Positions 1 to 11,830 of a stretch of 64,000 nt of DNA are shown here, one piece after another. A program made the position numbers and the translations under genes. Positions within the stretch are counted from its first letter, which is position 1, and each line of letters opens with the position of its first letter. The notes beneath the pieces were generated by a model. That model searched no databases. It was not told the DNA's origin and saw only the letters and a program-made list of their open reading frames with translations. Origin of the DNA: Balaenoptera acutorostrata (taxonomy: Eukaryota > Chordata > Mammalia > Artiodactyla > Balaenopteridae); contig NC_080064.1 of NCBI RefSeq assembly GCF_949987535.1, positions 127,872,708-127,936,707 of the forward strand, in the 5' to 3' direction.

Positions 1-1068
1 ACAAGAATTTATGACATAAAACTATTACTTCAATTCAGTCCAATGTTTATATGCTCATCACATCAGCTCAAAACAAGATGATGAGGGTCCCTGTCCTCTT
101 GGCGTTTCCAGTATATAAGAGAAGACAGACATGAAACAATGGTGATTACAGGGTGTTTTATAGAGTTCAAAATGGAAGTGCAATTTGATCTTAATCTCAC
201 TTGAAGGGTCAGGGAAAGCCTCTATGAAGAGCAGAGAATAAAATAAAAATCATCTGTAATATCACCAGCTGTAAATAACAGCACTTTGATTTGAGGTTAT
301 TTCCTTCCAATCTTTTTCACATACACTTTCTTCAGATTCTTCCCTTGAAACCCAGCATGCTATTCTCTGGCTACTCATTTTCTATAAAATGCTACCCCTT
401 CTATCCTGCAATTCCATACCTTGGTGCATTTTCTGGAATACTGCTTACATGTGATGTTAATATATGTTACTGAGAAAGGGGTCTACGACCAAAGCAAGTT
501 TAGAAATCATTGAGTTAGAGCTTCTGATGTGCTAATGAGCACTGGGCATCTCCAACAGGGGGTTTCGATATTAATGGTCTCATTTTCTAAACCAATTGGA
601 TTTTTATATTTTTAAGAGGCAACTTAAAGGAACACAAGAGCATGCTGGGAAATGATCTATGACCCTGGCATGTTTCAGGGGTGTATAGCTCTTATCAGAG
701 TCCCACTATTTTAGCACGTGAAACTCAGTCTATGTGTTAAATGTACACAGCACATTGCAGACAGATAGAAGGCAGAAGACCTCAGACTCCTCCAGGACCT
801 TCCCAATTATCAGAGCCCAGCTTGGAGCTCCTGGCCTTGTTTAGGGTGTGGGAACATGTGGCATCCTAGGCCAGAGTCAGCACTATCCTGCCCCAGTTTC
901 TGAAAACAAACAATGGACATTAGAAGCTACTTTTGGATTAACCAGTGCACACACATTGCCACAAGACCTGCTTTGATTCTGATCTGAAGCTCTCAAGCCC
1001 CTTTTCTTTTTTGGAAAGGACCCAATAGTTCCTGAAATCTGGCTACAATGAATGTTTCCGCTGCAGTG

Positions 1069-1082
1069 GCGACACCTTGTGG
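1069..1082 (-). promoter_or_regulatory. CTCF-like core motif in GPA33 intron 4
   Basis: On minus it reads CCACAAGGTGTCGC, 12 of 14 to the core consensus. No repeat is recognised around it. Confidence 0.3.
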
Positions 1083-2295
1083 TCAAGAAGGGAAATGCAC
1101 AGGACAATAGGGCTCCCACATTCCTTCTGCTCCAGCTGGGGAGAGGTTTACCTCCAGAGAAGCCCTGGTCTGCCAGAGACACTGATGTCAAATTGACAAG
1201 ATTTAACTTTCCTGCCCCGCACCCCACCCCCTGATCCCATGTTTTGTCAACAAGCTCGGGCTGCCTTCAAGATCTTCCCTGGCTGCTGGGAGCAGGGCCC
1301 ATGCCCACCCTTGACAACATCCTCCCCTAAAGTGCTCCAGCCCCCCTCCCTCCTTCCTTGATATCCAGATTACTACTCCTTCAGTACATGAATCTCAGCT
1401 GACGAGGACAGTTCAGAGCTATCACATATGTGATCTCCTCTTACTCTTTTCGTAGCCTTTCGGGAAGGCAGTATAATGATAGTCCCAGTTTTTCACATGA
1501 AGATATCAAGGGTCAGAGAGGTTGTGAGTGACTTAAGCTACGGAGTGGAGAATTCAGGACTCAAATCCTTGTTTGCTGATTCCAGATTCCCTGTTCTTTC
1601 TCCTGCTGGCTTGCCTCCACTGATCCAAGTCAAAGGAAGCAATCTCTAATGTTGAGAATTCTGTCTTTAGATGTAGGAGGGTTGAGGAACTCTGCTCCCC
1701 AAATTGCCCACTGTGGACTTTTAAAATGTTTTAAAGGGCAGAAAGGGGTTTGGACTGACCCACAGAAGAAGAAGACACAATAGACTCTCTAGGGCCCCGT
1801 GAGGCAGGGTGGAGCCAAAGGCTTTGAGAACCACTCCCACCTCACAGCACCATCCAGATGCAAGCTTGTGTTGTTATTACCATTAGCCATGCTTTTCTGG
1901 GTCACTCCCAGGTCCCAATTCTGACTCTGAGTAAATCTTATCTAGAGGCAAGAGAAATCTTTTCCAAAGTAAATGAGTGAATCTCCCTTTAACCTCCTTT
2001 CATGCCCTCAGGTTTCTCCTCTTTTGGATCACTGAAAAACTAAGCTTTGGTTTCTAACAAGCAGAGGAGTCTTTCCTGATGTAGGCAGGAGAGCTGTGAG
2101 TGGGGTGCCCGTTTCCTACAGGGCAGAAGCCAACCTCCCTAGCCTGATGCACAAGCCCTGCACGATCTCTCATCGCCGCTTTTCTTATGACGGTACCTCC
2201 CATCCTTCCTGCATGTGTGGTTCCTCTGCTGTTCTCCAACCTTGGCCTACTCATCCTTGAGGACCCAGCCCAGATGACAGCTAATAATTCTACCA

Positions 2296-2467
2296 GGCCC
2301 TGGTCTCAGTACTTTATATGTACTTTCATTTAATCTTCACAACATCCCTATGAAGTAAATAATACTTTCATGCCCTTTTATAGATGTATAAATGAAGGCA
2401 CAGAGAGGCTAAGTAACTTGCGAAGGTCACACAGCTAACAAGTGGCAGAGCCAGGATTCAAGCCCAC
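2296..2467 (+). repeat. MIR
   Basis: MIR consensus order is clear: CATTTAATCTTCACAACATC, GGCACAGAGAGGCTAAGTAA, AAGGTCACACAGCTAACAAG. An L2-like 3' end follows (about 2490-2660). Confidence 0.85.
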
Positions 2468-3691
2468 GCTGTGCTCCTAACCAACATGATTTCCTGCCAG
2501 CTCAAGTGCCCCCACCTTGAAGAAACCTTCTTTGACCCCTTTATGCATACTCTGGGTTCCAGCACCACTGGATACAAACTATTGCAGCATTTACCACCTT
2601 GTAATCCTCAGCTTTGGGCCCACCTGTACCCACTTTGCTGGAAGGTCAGACCAACCAGTGTCCATGGCTGACCTTCTGCAACCATTGCTGGAGTCCCTGG
2701 GCTGTTCACAGGCCAGAGGAGAGCTGCCACGTGGTTTTGACACATTCAATAAAACTTGCCAACCAGAAATACGTAAACAAAACCAGAAGCTTGTTGAAAT
2801 CCACAATACATCTTCTACTTTACATTGAATAGAGTGGGTTCTACTAATGCCTTTTTTACTTTTAAGAAGTTCTTGTTTTGCCCCCAAACAAATGAACAGT
2901 AGAGTGGTGAAGTTCACCCTGGTTTGACCGGAGCCCCTGTCTGTGCATTCACCCGGCAAGGCTCTCTCTCCTGTCTCATCTCCTCAGAACTGTTGTCTAC
3001 ATCCACAGCTCCACCTCCCACTTCCTTTCCACCCACACTGGACAGAAAGTCCTCGCAGAAGTTAATCCAATGCGACCTTCCAGGCCTTGTCTTCCTTGAT
3101 CTTCAGCAGCGGTGAGTGCAGCTGGCCAGGCAGCCAGTGAGCACAGCGGCCCAGGGATTCCACCGGGGTTTTCCCACATCAGTTGGCTCCAAGGTAATGA
3201 CAGTGGGATGTTTATACAGCTCTTTTTTTTTTTTCCCTTTCTTTTTTTTTTTTTTCAGTTTGTTTCCTGACCAAAAGGTCAAATACCAAGCTGCCCTGTA
3301 CAAAACCGGTCTCCTGACAACCATAGCAGAACCTACCATTTCCTTCCCTGACAATGTGGGACCCTTACAGCAGACCGGGTCCTGTAGTTGGGTGGGACCA
3401 TAAAATGGGGGTGAGTTTGGGGGATGGGGATCCCCAGGGGAGTCTGAGATGGACCTGCCTGGGTAGGGGATGGGAATAGGAAATTCCCCACCCTTAAGTG
3501 GAGCCATAGAATTAGACTTGAGGCCTTAAATGTATACTTTAGGACATAATCATAATCAAAACTAAAATCCCACCCAATGCTTTTGCACCGACTGGTTATT
3601 GATACTTGCTTACTCAAGAGAATTCAGTTATGGGGAATAAAGAAAACAAGTTAACATTTACTACGTTATTATTTCTCAAAACAACCTATGA

Positions 3692-4028
3692 GGGCTTCCC
3701 TGGTGGCACAGTGGTTGAGAATCTGCCTGCTAATGCAGGGGACACGGGTTCGAGCCCTGGTCTGGGAAGATCCCACATGCCGCGGAGCAGCTGGGCCCGT
3801 GAGCCACAATTGCTGAGCCTGCGCGTCTGGAGCCTGTGCCCCGCAACGGGAGGGGCCGCGATGGAGAAAGGCCCGCGCACCGCGATGAAGAGCGGTCCCC
3901 GCACCGCGATGAAGAGTGGCCCCCGCTTGCCGCAACTGGAGAAAGCCCTCGCACGAACCGAAGACCCAATACAGACAAAAATAAATTAATTAATTAATTA
4001 AAAAGAAAATCCTTAAAAAAAAAAAAAA
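3692..4028 (+). mobile_element. CHR-type SINE (long form) in GPA33 intron 4
   Basis: The tRNA-Glu-related head with a B-box-like GGTTCGAGCCC runs into the CHR body and an A-rich tail. Direct repeats AACCTATGAGG flank it (3683-3693 and 4029-4039). The body carries an internal tandem duplication of the CGCACCGCGATGAAGAG unit (about 3876-3916). It ends about 135 bases downstream of GPA33 exon 4. Confidence 0.93.
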
Positions 4029-4173
4029 AACCTATGAGGTAGGTGCTATTAAGAGAAAATGCTGCTTAGAGAGATGGTCCAAGATATTGCAGTGCCAAAT
4101 GCAGGGTGGAGGGAAAGGGGCAGCCTTGGGGGTGGGGGGGCAGGGGGCTGGCCTTCCTCGCTGACCCTGTTAC

Positions 4174-4326
4174 CTGGTGCGACTCGACGCTCCTGGTGCA
4201 GGACATCATAACTTCTCCAGCTGTACTGAGGGGCTGGGGAGCCCTCCTTTGATTGACAGGTCAGCTGGATGTTGTTCCCAATCACAGTCTCCCCCTTGAT
4301 GCTGCAGTCTGGCTTGGAGGGTGGCA
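4174..4326 (-). CDS. GPA33: GPA33 exon 4 (first half of the C2-type Ig domain)
   Basis: This exon encodes residues 139 (split codon) to 189 of the A33 antigen, a cell-surface glycoprotein of intestinal epithelium. The minus-strand reading begins VPPSKPDC and continues with GNNIQLTCQSKEGSP and YSW, which is the B-strand cysteine (C162) and core tryptophan (W175) of the C2-type domain. C146 is the extra cysteine typical of this protein. The acceptor is the AG at 4328-4327 and the donor GT at 4173-4172. The exon starts in phase 1 and ends in phase 1, so it joins exon 3 exactly. The partner cysteines lie in the next exon, outside the window. The sequence closely follows human GPA33 from memory, including the SKEGSP.PQYSW block. 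Confidence 0.93.
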
Positions 4327-4879
4327 CTGTGCAGGGGAGGAGCCAAAGAGAAGCCATGAATTAGTTGGGGCTTGGTGATACCCACCCCCCACCCCAAACA
4401 CACACACAAACACACATACTGCCTTGTTTGTTTACAGGCAGAGAAATGTAGAGACCATTCTTAGCTCACAGGCCATATAAAACAGTCTGAAGCCTGGATT
4501 TGGCTGTAGTTTGCCTACCCTTGGTTTCAATGAAAGCCTCTCTCTCTGAAGCCCTTCAATGCTAAGTTCTTAGGAATGTTCCCTTCACTTAAGCATTACC
4601 ATCTTCCTGTGCTTTGCTGGTAAAATGCAATTGCCACAAGTGACTGGGTGATAGGAGAGACCCCTGGAGGCAGCAGGGTTATGTGCGGGGTGGAGAATGA
4701 GGGCTGAGGGGATGGAGGGGCCAGAAGGAGCAGACACAAGAAAAGGAAAGGCCAGAGAAAGGAGGTTACCAAAACCAACTGGCCACCCTCAACTCACAAG
4801 CCTAACCTGATCTCCCAGAATTCCTGAAGACCTTAAGCCAGGGTCTTTCACTCAGCACTGTTAGTTAACATACTGCTGT

Positions 4880-5200
4880 GTAGAGTGGTTTGTCCTACAA
4901 AACCTATTGGGCACCTACTGTATGCCTGTCATTGCTGGGCATGGGGATGACATAGTGAGTGAGTTTTCATGTTCAAGGAGTCCAGTGGGGGCAATAGACA
5001 AGTAATCAAACAAGCACCAGGCAGGAGGCAAGGATGCTGAGACAGGACAGGAGTGACAAGGGACACTGACCCAATCACAAAGCCATTAGTAGACGTGATT
5101 GGGGGAGGGGGGCGGTCAGAGAAAGAGAGGGGAGGGCACTCCAGTCCGAGGGAGCAGCCTGTGCAAAGGCCCTGGGGCAAGAAGCATCGAGTATGCCTGG
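4880..5200 (-). repeat. L2-like repeat (reverse)
   Basis: GGCACCTACTGTATGCCTG and CTGTGCAAAGGCCCTGGGGC resemble reversed L2. Similar reversed L2 relics lie near 22525-22680, 24700-25160, 36060-36300, 50340-50600 and 59570-60060; a forward one is at 29290-29430. Confidence 0.55.
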
Positions 5201-6163
5201 GACTTCAGGTCGTGTCCTTGAGGGTGGGAAGAGGAGGACACCCGGTAGAGAGGACTATTATTGGAATTCCCCAGCAGCAGGCTTGTCCCCCCTGCTTCTT
5301 TCTTTATGTGCCCCCTTGGATGGCTTGCTTGCCCCAGTAAATAGCGCTGCCCTTTCTACAATCTAGACTGCACAGTGCATGGTCACTGGGCATGGCGGGT
5401 GAATTCCAATCTCTGTTTGGCCCAGAGTTGCCAGGAGAAGCTACCCAGGATGCATTTCTCCCCTCTAGCGCCACAGCCCATGATATTTCCTCTCTGACAC
5501 TGGCGGTGGTGGCTGGGTGTGCCCCACGTCTCCTGCTGTCTTAGTGAGGGCCAGCCAGGCATGGGGTGAGTGTGGGGCAAATCAGAGGCATTTCCTACTG
5601 CCACCCCCAATCGGACAGTCCCTAAACCTAAAAGGCCCCAGGTTCAAGGACAGGACTCAGGTATCCAGGCCCAGACCCACAGGACTGAAGCAGCCTGGGA
5701 AGGGAGAGGCTGCTACCCGCGGGCCACTCTCACAAGCTGCCCTCCCGTCCTCCCTGCTGACCCAGCAAGCAGGCACCTGGGGGACAGAGAAAGTGAGCAT
5801 CACTTCCGAGGAGACCCGAACCAGGTCAGGGTTGCTAAGCCAAGCTTTATCTCTTGAGCTCTCCAGAGGGACAGGAATATCCCTCCCCACCGATCAAAAC
5901 TGTCGCCTTTGTTTTCCAGGTACGCCTTTACCAGGAAGCTAAGCCTTTATTCCACAAAAAGAGAGCTGGCCACAAATATAATACCACCTTCGAAGTCTCA
6001 CGTTGACTCAGAGTCATGCTAAATGTGTATGACTGGTAGCCAAGCCTTTCCACAACTGCGTTTCTTTGTAATACAAGCCAAAAAGGAGAGAGAAGGGACT
6101 GGGGCAAATGAGCACCTGGAGAAACATAGAAAACCATGCTGAACATATCCGAAGACTAGCTTT

Positions 6164-6394
6164 TTTTTTTAATGCCAATAGCTGCCATTTGCCAGTAGGT
6201 TGTGGGTTTTTTTGTTTTGTTTTTAATATTTATTTATTTATTTGGCTGCACGGGGTCTCAGTTGTGGCATGCTAGTTGCCGGCATGCAAACTTGGTTGTG
6301 GCCTGTGGGATCTAGTTCCCCGACCAGGGATCAAACCCCGGCCCTCTGCATCGGGAGCGCGGAGTCTTAGCCACTGGACCACCAGGGAAGTCCC
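6164..6394 (-). mobile_element. Short CHR-type SINE with probable 3' transduction
   Basis: The minus-strand SINE head is near 6394 and its TTTA-rich tail near 6215-6245. A further roughly 45 bases of unique sequence and a second T run (6161-6170) follow before the direct repeat AAGACTAGCTTT (6152-6163 and 6395-6406). Confidence 0.85.
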
Positions 6395-6714
6395 AAGACT
6401 AGCTTTCTTTTACCACCATTTGCTGAGGGAAAATTATTAAAAGCAAACCCTTAATCCACTCCGAGGCAGCAGTAGAGATAATGGCAAACAAGGGACCAAC
6501 CATCCCCTAAGAGACCCACCTAACAGAGGAATGTATCAGGGTCCTTTCCCAGGGCCCTTAACCTCGGCCCCCAAACTGCCTTACCGGGTCACCTCATCCT
6601 AGGCACCCCCAGCCCTCGCTCAGTTCAGACCCCTCCCTGAAGCTCCCCTCCTCAGTCCCCACCATCAAGAACAGCTAGGACCTTGAATCAGACAGATCTA
6701 GTTCAGACTGCCCT

Positions 6715-7080
6715 TCCACCCGCTGCGGGGGGGTGGGAGACCCGCGGGGACTCCTGTGGATCTCGGATTCTCAGTTGGTGCGTCCCGCCTCGCAAAACAG
6801 AATGCAGATACTACCTGAATATTTATAGAGGGCGGAGTGACGGGAGGGAGCCGGGGACCGTGTGGGTTCCCAGGCCTCTCCAAAGCCTGCGACTCCCGCC
6901 GCAGACGTCAGGGGGCGCCAGAGGCCGGGGAGACGACCCATCCTGCCCGGCGGCGCCAGGTTCCAGGTACCCGGGCCAGGTGGTTTCCCCGCGGTGACCA
7001 AGAGGGCGCGCGCTCCCCCTCGGTCCGGAAGCTCCGTGTTCGCGTCAGTTTACTGTGAGGTCACGCAGCCCGAGTAGGTG
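6715..7080. promoter_or_regulatory. CpG-island-like block in GPA33 intron 3
   Basis: I count about 35 CpG dinucleotides in roughly 365 bases, far above the CpG-poor flanks. It contains a CRE-like GACGTCA (6904-6910) and two CTCF-core-like sequences (6905-6918, 6998-7011). It is not explained by the GPA33 promoter, which is 25 kb away. It could be an alternative promoter, enhancer or old promoter relic. Confidence 0.7.
6998..7011 (+). promoter_or_regulatory. Weak CTCF-like core in the intron-3 CpG block
   Basis: CCAAGAGGGCGCGC matches the core consensus at 11 of 14 positions. A second 11/14 match on plus lies at 6905-6918. Confidence 0.3.
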
Positions 7081-7599
7081 GACCCACATAATTAAAGCCC
7101 TTCTGCCTAAAATTAGCCCAGCAGCAAAGCCATTCGGAAAGAAAACTTTAAAAAAAAAAGGATTTTTACTGGGTTTCTTAACATATAGTACCAAATTATC
7201 TTTTTTTAAAGCGAAACATTCTTTTCACCGAGTTGCATAATCTCGGATTAAATTTGTAGCCTTTGCCCTTCGAGTTAACTAATTCCTCTCTTAAAATGCA
7301 GCTGGCCCTGAGAGGGGAGGGGAAATCGGGATATTCACACCTGTTTGGGTTCCCGCTGCCTTCCCCGCAACCAGCTTGCTGTCAGAAGAAAATGGGAGCT
7401 ATTTAAGGGAAGCCAGAAGGAGACAGAATTAGCCCGAGAAGGACCAGGTGGGTCAAAGTGAGGGACTCAGCTGCGGGTGAATTAGGGCAAGGGGAGGGAT
7501 GGGAGTGGGGTGGGTGACGGAGCAGTGCAGAATACAGACGAGAAACAGGAGAAAATTACTCATTTTCCTGGCTGGGTAGTATCTCCCCCAGGAGCTAAT

Positions 7600-7870
7600 G
7601 CAAATAAAATTAACCGCTATGCACACAAAACGGTTTGATGCAACATTAATTATAATAGCTTAAATTGGAAACCGCCTGAGTGTCCAGTCCAGGGACAGAG
7701 GGACTCTGCGTCCGCTTGCTGGAGTGGCATGAAGCTTAAAGAACAGTTAAGTGCTAAGACAGCAGGAAGTGTTAGGTGATGTGGAATGAAAAGAAAAAAA
7801 TGCCAGTCGTGAAGCTACAAATTCAGTTACGTACATAAGTAAGCATGTGGATAGGATCTGGAAGAAAACA
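7600..7870 (+). mobile_element. Weak LINE-1-like fragment
   Basis: It has an L1 3' flavour (TAATTATAATAGCTTAAATT, then AAACCGCCTGAGTGTCCAG) and is strongly diverged. Confidence 0.5.
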
Positions 7871-8211
7871 TGGAGAAATATAAAACCCAGTGATATAGGT
7901 GAATGTTTTTCTTTTTTTGTTTCTTCTTCTTTTTTTAAATTAGTATTTTTTTAAAGAGGCAAGGGATCACCAAACACAGCTATTTGTTTATTTGTGTTTG
8001 GACTAAGGTTGTTGTAGCCGGGGAATAAGAACAGGACAGCAGAGCAGAAATAGGCTTCTTTCTAACAACCTTCTGTGCATTAGATATTTTGACATAAGGA
8101 GCCCTCCACAAATAGGTAGTTCCCCTGATTCAATGGAGCCGGTAGAAAAACACATCATGGCACTCTACCTAGTCTGGGGCAACTAAAACACAGCTGTAAA
8201 AATGCTATAAG

Positions 8212-8520
8212 GGCTTCCCTGGTGGTGCAGTGGTTGAGAATCTGCCTGCCAATGCAGGGGACACGGGTTCGAGCCCTGGTCCGGGAAGATCCCACATGCC
8301 GCGGAGCAACTAGGCCCGTGAGCCACAATTACTGAGCCTGCGCGTCTGGAGCCTGTGCTCCGCAACAACAGAGGCCGAGATGGTGAGAGGCCCGCGCACC
8401 GCGATGAAGAGTGGTCCCCACTTGCCGCAACTAGAGAAAGCCCTCGCACAGAAACGAAGACCCAACACAGCCATAAATAAATAAATAAATAAACCCAAAA
8501 AGTTAAAAAAAAAAAAAAAA
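8212..8520 (+). mobile_element. CHR-type SINE (long form) in GPA33 intron 3
   Basis: It has the same head, body and AAATAAATAA-type tail as the element at 3692. Direct repeats GCTATAAG lie at 8204-8211 and 8521-8528. Confidence 0.93.
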
Positions 8521-9029
8521 GCTATAAGATGATAAAATGTGGTGGTGTCAGCCTTGTCCATGAGGTTAGGGGAGGATGTTCCTAAAGCTCTAAGACCATC
8601 AGAGCTCCCCATGAAAACCCTGAAATAAACATACATGCCCTCACAGGGTGGCAGGGCTTCAGTGTCCCAGACCCTAAGCTGAGACCCTCAGTGTGGAAGA
8701 GCAATTACAGAATCTCAGTTTTCAATGAGTGATGTTTCCAAGATGGGCATGCCCTGTGGACAAATGAAGGCAATGGGCACATCCAGGGCTGGCATTGCTC
8801 TGCCCCTTCAACCTTCTTTCGCTGGCATGGGCTCAGGAAGGGAAAAACACAAGTTAATGCTGTGACATGATTAAACATACTGGCAAGTCTACATCTGCCA
8901 TAGAGTGAAAGAGAGAGTACACCGATAGGTAAACCTAGAAGAGTTTGGGAATCATCCAGAATTGGAAGGATTGCTGGTTGGGAATGGCAGACTTACAGGG
9001 TGGAACGGTGAAGGGCTTTGGATTTTATT

Positions 9030-9212
9030 TCCATCAAAGCTTGGACACTTTCTAGTGGTCATTTAACCTCTCAAGTCTCAGTGTTCCCTTCTATTAAATA
9101 TGAGTGTTAATCCCCACTTTCACAGATGTATTGCAAAGGTTAAATGAGATCATATCCATACAGCACTTAGTGAGATGCCTGGCACATAGCAGGACCTCAA
9201 TAAATGATAGCT
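9030..9212 (-). repeat. MIR (reverse)
   Basis: Reverse MIR ending GCCTGGCACATAGCAGGACC and TCAATAAATG. Confidence 0.8.
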
Positions 9213-9529
9213 GTTATGATCGTGAATTTGTGTTATCTATAACAACTCTATACAGGCAAAGGTCATTGGAAGTTGATGGTAGTTTTCCCTCCATTTAAGA
9301 GGGATCCCTTTGGTTTTCAGAGCAGGAAGACCCAGAGAGATTGGCTATTTGGTTACATGGAATGGATGCAGTTTCCTGCCCTCCTCCTACACAACTAAGT
9401 AAACACCTTAATCCTCATTTGGCCACAGAAAGTCTGGAATTCTATCATTAGAGATTCACCGATTTTGAAGGTCAGAAAATCTGATATACCATCTTCCTTA
9501 ATATCATTAAAATGTCATTCCTTTGCAAA

Positions 9530-10110
9530 TTAAAATGTAAATTGAATATAATTCCAACCAACTTTTCTTAACTAAGCAAAGTGAGTTTAAAATCAATATG
9601 AAAGAATAAATGTGTAAAAACTGACAACAATTTTTGGAAAAGTTTAGTAAGAGAAGATAGTACACAGTGCCAGACCTTAAAAGCCAACTACACAAATACT
9701 GATAACTCTAAATATATATGTGTGTGTGTGTGTGTATGTGTCTGTGTGTCCATGCATCTGTATGTCTGTGTATCTCAACACTGACTATAGACAACAGACA
9801 TACTGCAATCAAAAGCAAATGATATTGGCATAGGAATAATCAAAAGGAAAATAAATAAAATAAGGAGTAAAAAACAGCCATGTATATGTAAGAACTTAAT
9901 ATGTGACAAAGCTGGGATTCCAGTGGGAAAATAGTTGTTTCTTTGATATAACAAACGATGCTGATGTAATTGGCTATCCATTCGGAAGAAAACAAAGACC
10001 CTTAGAATCCTATGTTCAAAAATAAATGCCAGATAAAACAAAATCTAAGGATAAAAAATAAGACTTACAGACATAAGAAAAAACATTAAGTTCATTTTTA
10101 TAACCTCAAA
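9530..10110 (+). mobile_element. Old LINE-1 ORF2 fragment with a TG microsatellite
   Basis: L1 ORF2-like phrases (GTGACAAAGCTGGGATTCCA, TTGGCTATCCATTCGGAAGA) surround a (TG)n tract at about 9716-9775. No frame is open. Confidence 0.7.
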
Positions 10111-11260
10111 GGTGGTAGTGGGAGATCTTGTGCAAGACAAGAGACCCTAAATCCATAACAGAAAACATCAGCAGGATACAGAGGGGACTTCTCCTGTGTC
10201 TCAGAATTTCCACTAAAACCTTCAGGTTGAAGCTCTGAATGGTAAGTACTGAGGAGAGGCATGAGAAACATCCCAGTGACCTTCCCAAGAGCAAATCCTC
10301 TGATTAACAGTTACCCTCACCCAGAAGGCTAGAGATTCATCTGGGAGATTTCTTTAAAGAGGATTCTCAGGAATAGGGATCCATGAGCATCTCCCCCCTT
10401 CTCTTAGGGGAAGGGAAGGAGGTATTTCCCCACAACTCAGGCCCAGCCAGGGAGGAACCAAGAGAATCCCACATGGAGAATGGGGTTGTCTGCTGTTGAG
10501 AGCTGGCATCTCTCACTCCTGGCTGAGGTTCACGGAGGGACAGAAATCGGTAAGTCCCTGCAGCGCTCCTCCTGGAGCGTGATGATGGAAGGGCTTTATA
10601 GATGTCCCTGGGTAGCTGAGGACCCATCTGAGGTCAGACTATTGTGCGTGCCCCTTGCCCAGAGAAGCTGGCTGGAGCAGACTGCAATGGTCGGGTGAGG
10701 AGAGTGCAGAAGTGAGAGGGATCTGCCCTCCCCGATGCAAGCTTTAGGAGGGTAATGATGGAGGCTGATTCTTGTCATACTGAAGGGACTCGGTCCCAGA
10801 GAGCTGCTCGCTGGATCAAGGGGAGCCCAGAGTGGACAGCAGAGAGCAGGAGGGAGTTGCCATAAGCAGGGGAGGGTGGAAAAGGGTGGTGGATGTGAGA
10901 GTCTGGCCGGTGGGTGCGCACACTGCCTGTGTCAGGTGGATCCCTGGAGGGTGCTGAAGAACCCACTAATGCACTCCACAAAAGAAGCGGTAGTGGGATG
11001 TCTGCTAGGATTGGGGTTAGCCAAGAGAAAATGGTAAGTGGCCTGGCTAGGTGAACATGGCCTTGCCTTTTTCCCTTTAACACTCCCTCCCTTGGCCATG
11101 ACCTCAGAGGAGCCAGAAGTGGGGGTGGGAGGAGGTGGACTAAGGAGAGTAAGAAGACAGAACCAGCCCTTATTCCACTGCTGGGCCCCAAGATTTAGGG
11201 GGTCAGCACAAAGTTAAGGAGAGGTGTGAAGCTTATTGGATGTTAAATTAGCATACTGAC
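10111..11260. other. GPA33 intron 3, no recognised feature
   Basis: Short open frames on both strands (up to 138 codons) show no protein-like composition or splice-bounded structure. I see nothing assignable. Confidence 0.5.
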
Positions 11261-11269
11261 TTGGACTGA

Positions 11270-11830
11270 ACTGATTTTTTTTTCACCTAGCAAATTAACA
11301 AAATTTACAAAACTTAAAAAGATTGATAATATTCAGTACTGGTAAGAATATAGGAAAACAGACATGATTACATAATGCTCATGACAGTACTGGTTGCCTT
11401 GGGGAAAAGTAATTTGCCGGTATAGAGTAACGTTTAATGAAGGCATAGTCCTTGACCTAGAAATTCTACTCTTTTAAATTCGTATTTCCTTGATGCCCAA
11501 TGGTGTTAAGCAATAGAAATCCTTCTTTTAAGAATCTATCCAATAGAAACAAAGATAACACAGTGAAAGAATACATTATATATATATATATATAGTCAGT
11601 ATTGTTGGTCCAAAAAAAAAAAAAAATGGAAACAGCCTGAGAATGCTCATCAGTATGGGACACTGGAATAATCATAGTACATCCATGCACGGGAATGTAT
11701 TCTATTAATAGGTAGATTTGTATGCATTGATCTGGAGAAATGTGCATGAAATATTAAGAAAAAGTTACAGAATAATCTTTATAATATGATGTCTTTTTTT
11801 TAAAGAAAAGTAAAGAAACAAAAAGGAAGT
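11270..11830 (+). mobile_element. Old LINE-1 3' region
   Basis: L1-like sequence (CTAGAAATTCTACTCTTTTA, ATAGAAACAAAGATAACACA) with an internal (TA)n tract at 11575-11595. Confidence 0.6.

Noticed and set aside
3712..3760. tRNA-like A/B-box sequences in the SINE heads
   Set aside because: They are tRNA-Glu-derived SINE promoters; no cloverleaf with a proper anticodon arm and CCA-ready end was seen.
3730..3985. Repeated open frames with similar peptides at 3.7, 8.2, 42.5 and 51.8 kb
   Set aside because: They are translations of CHR SINE bodies, not a gene family.
1..4173. Search for GPA33 exon 5
   Set aside because: No minus-strand match to the expected end of the C2 domain; it must lie off the left edge.
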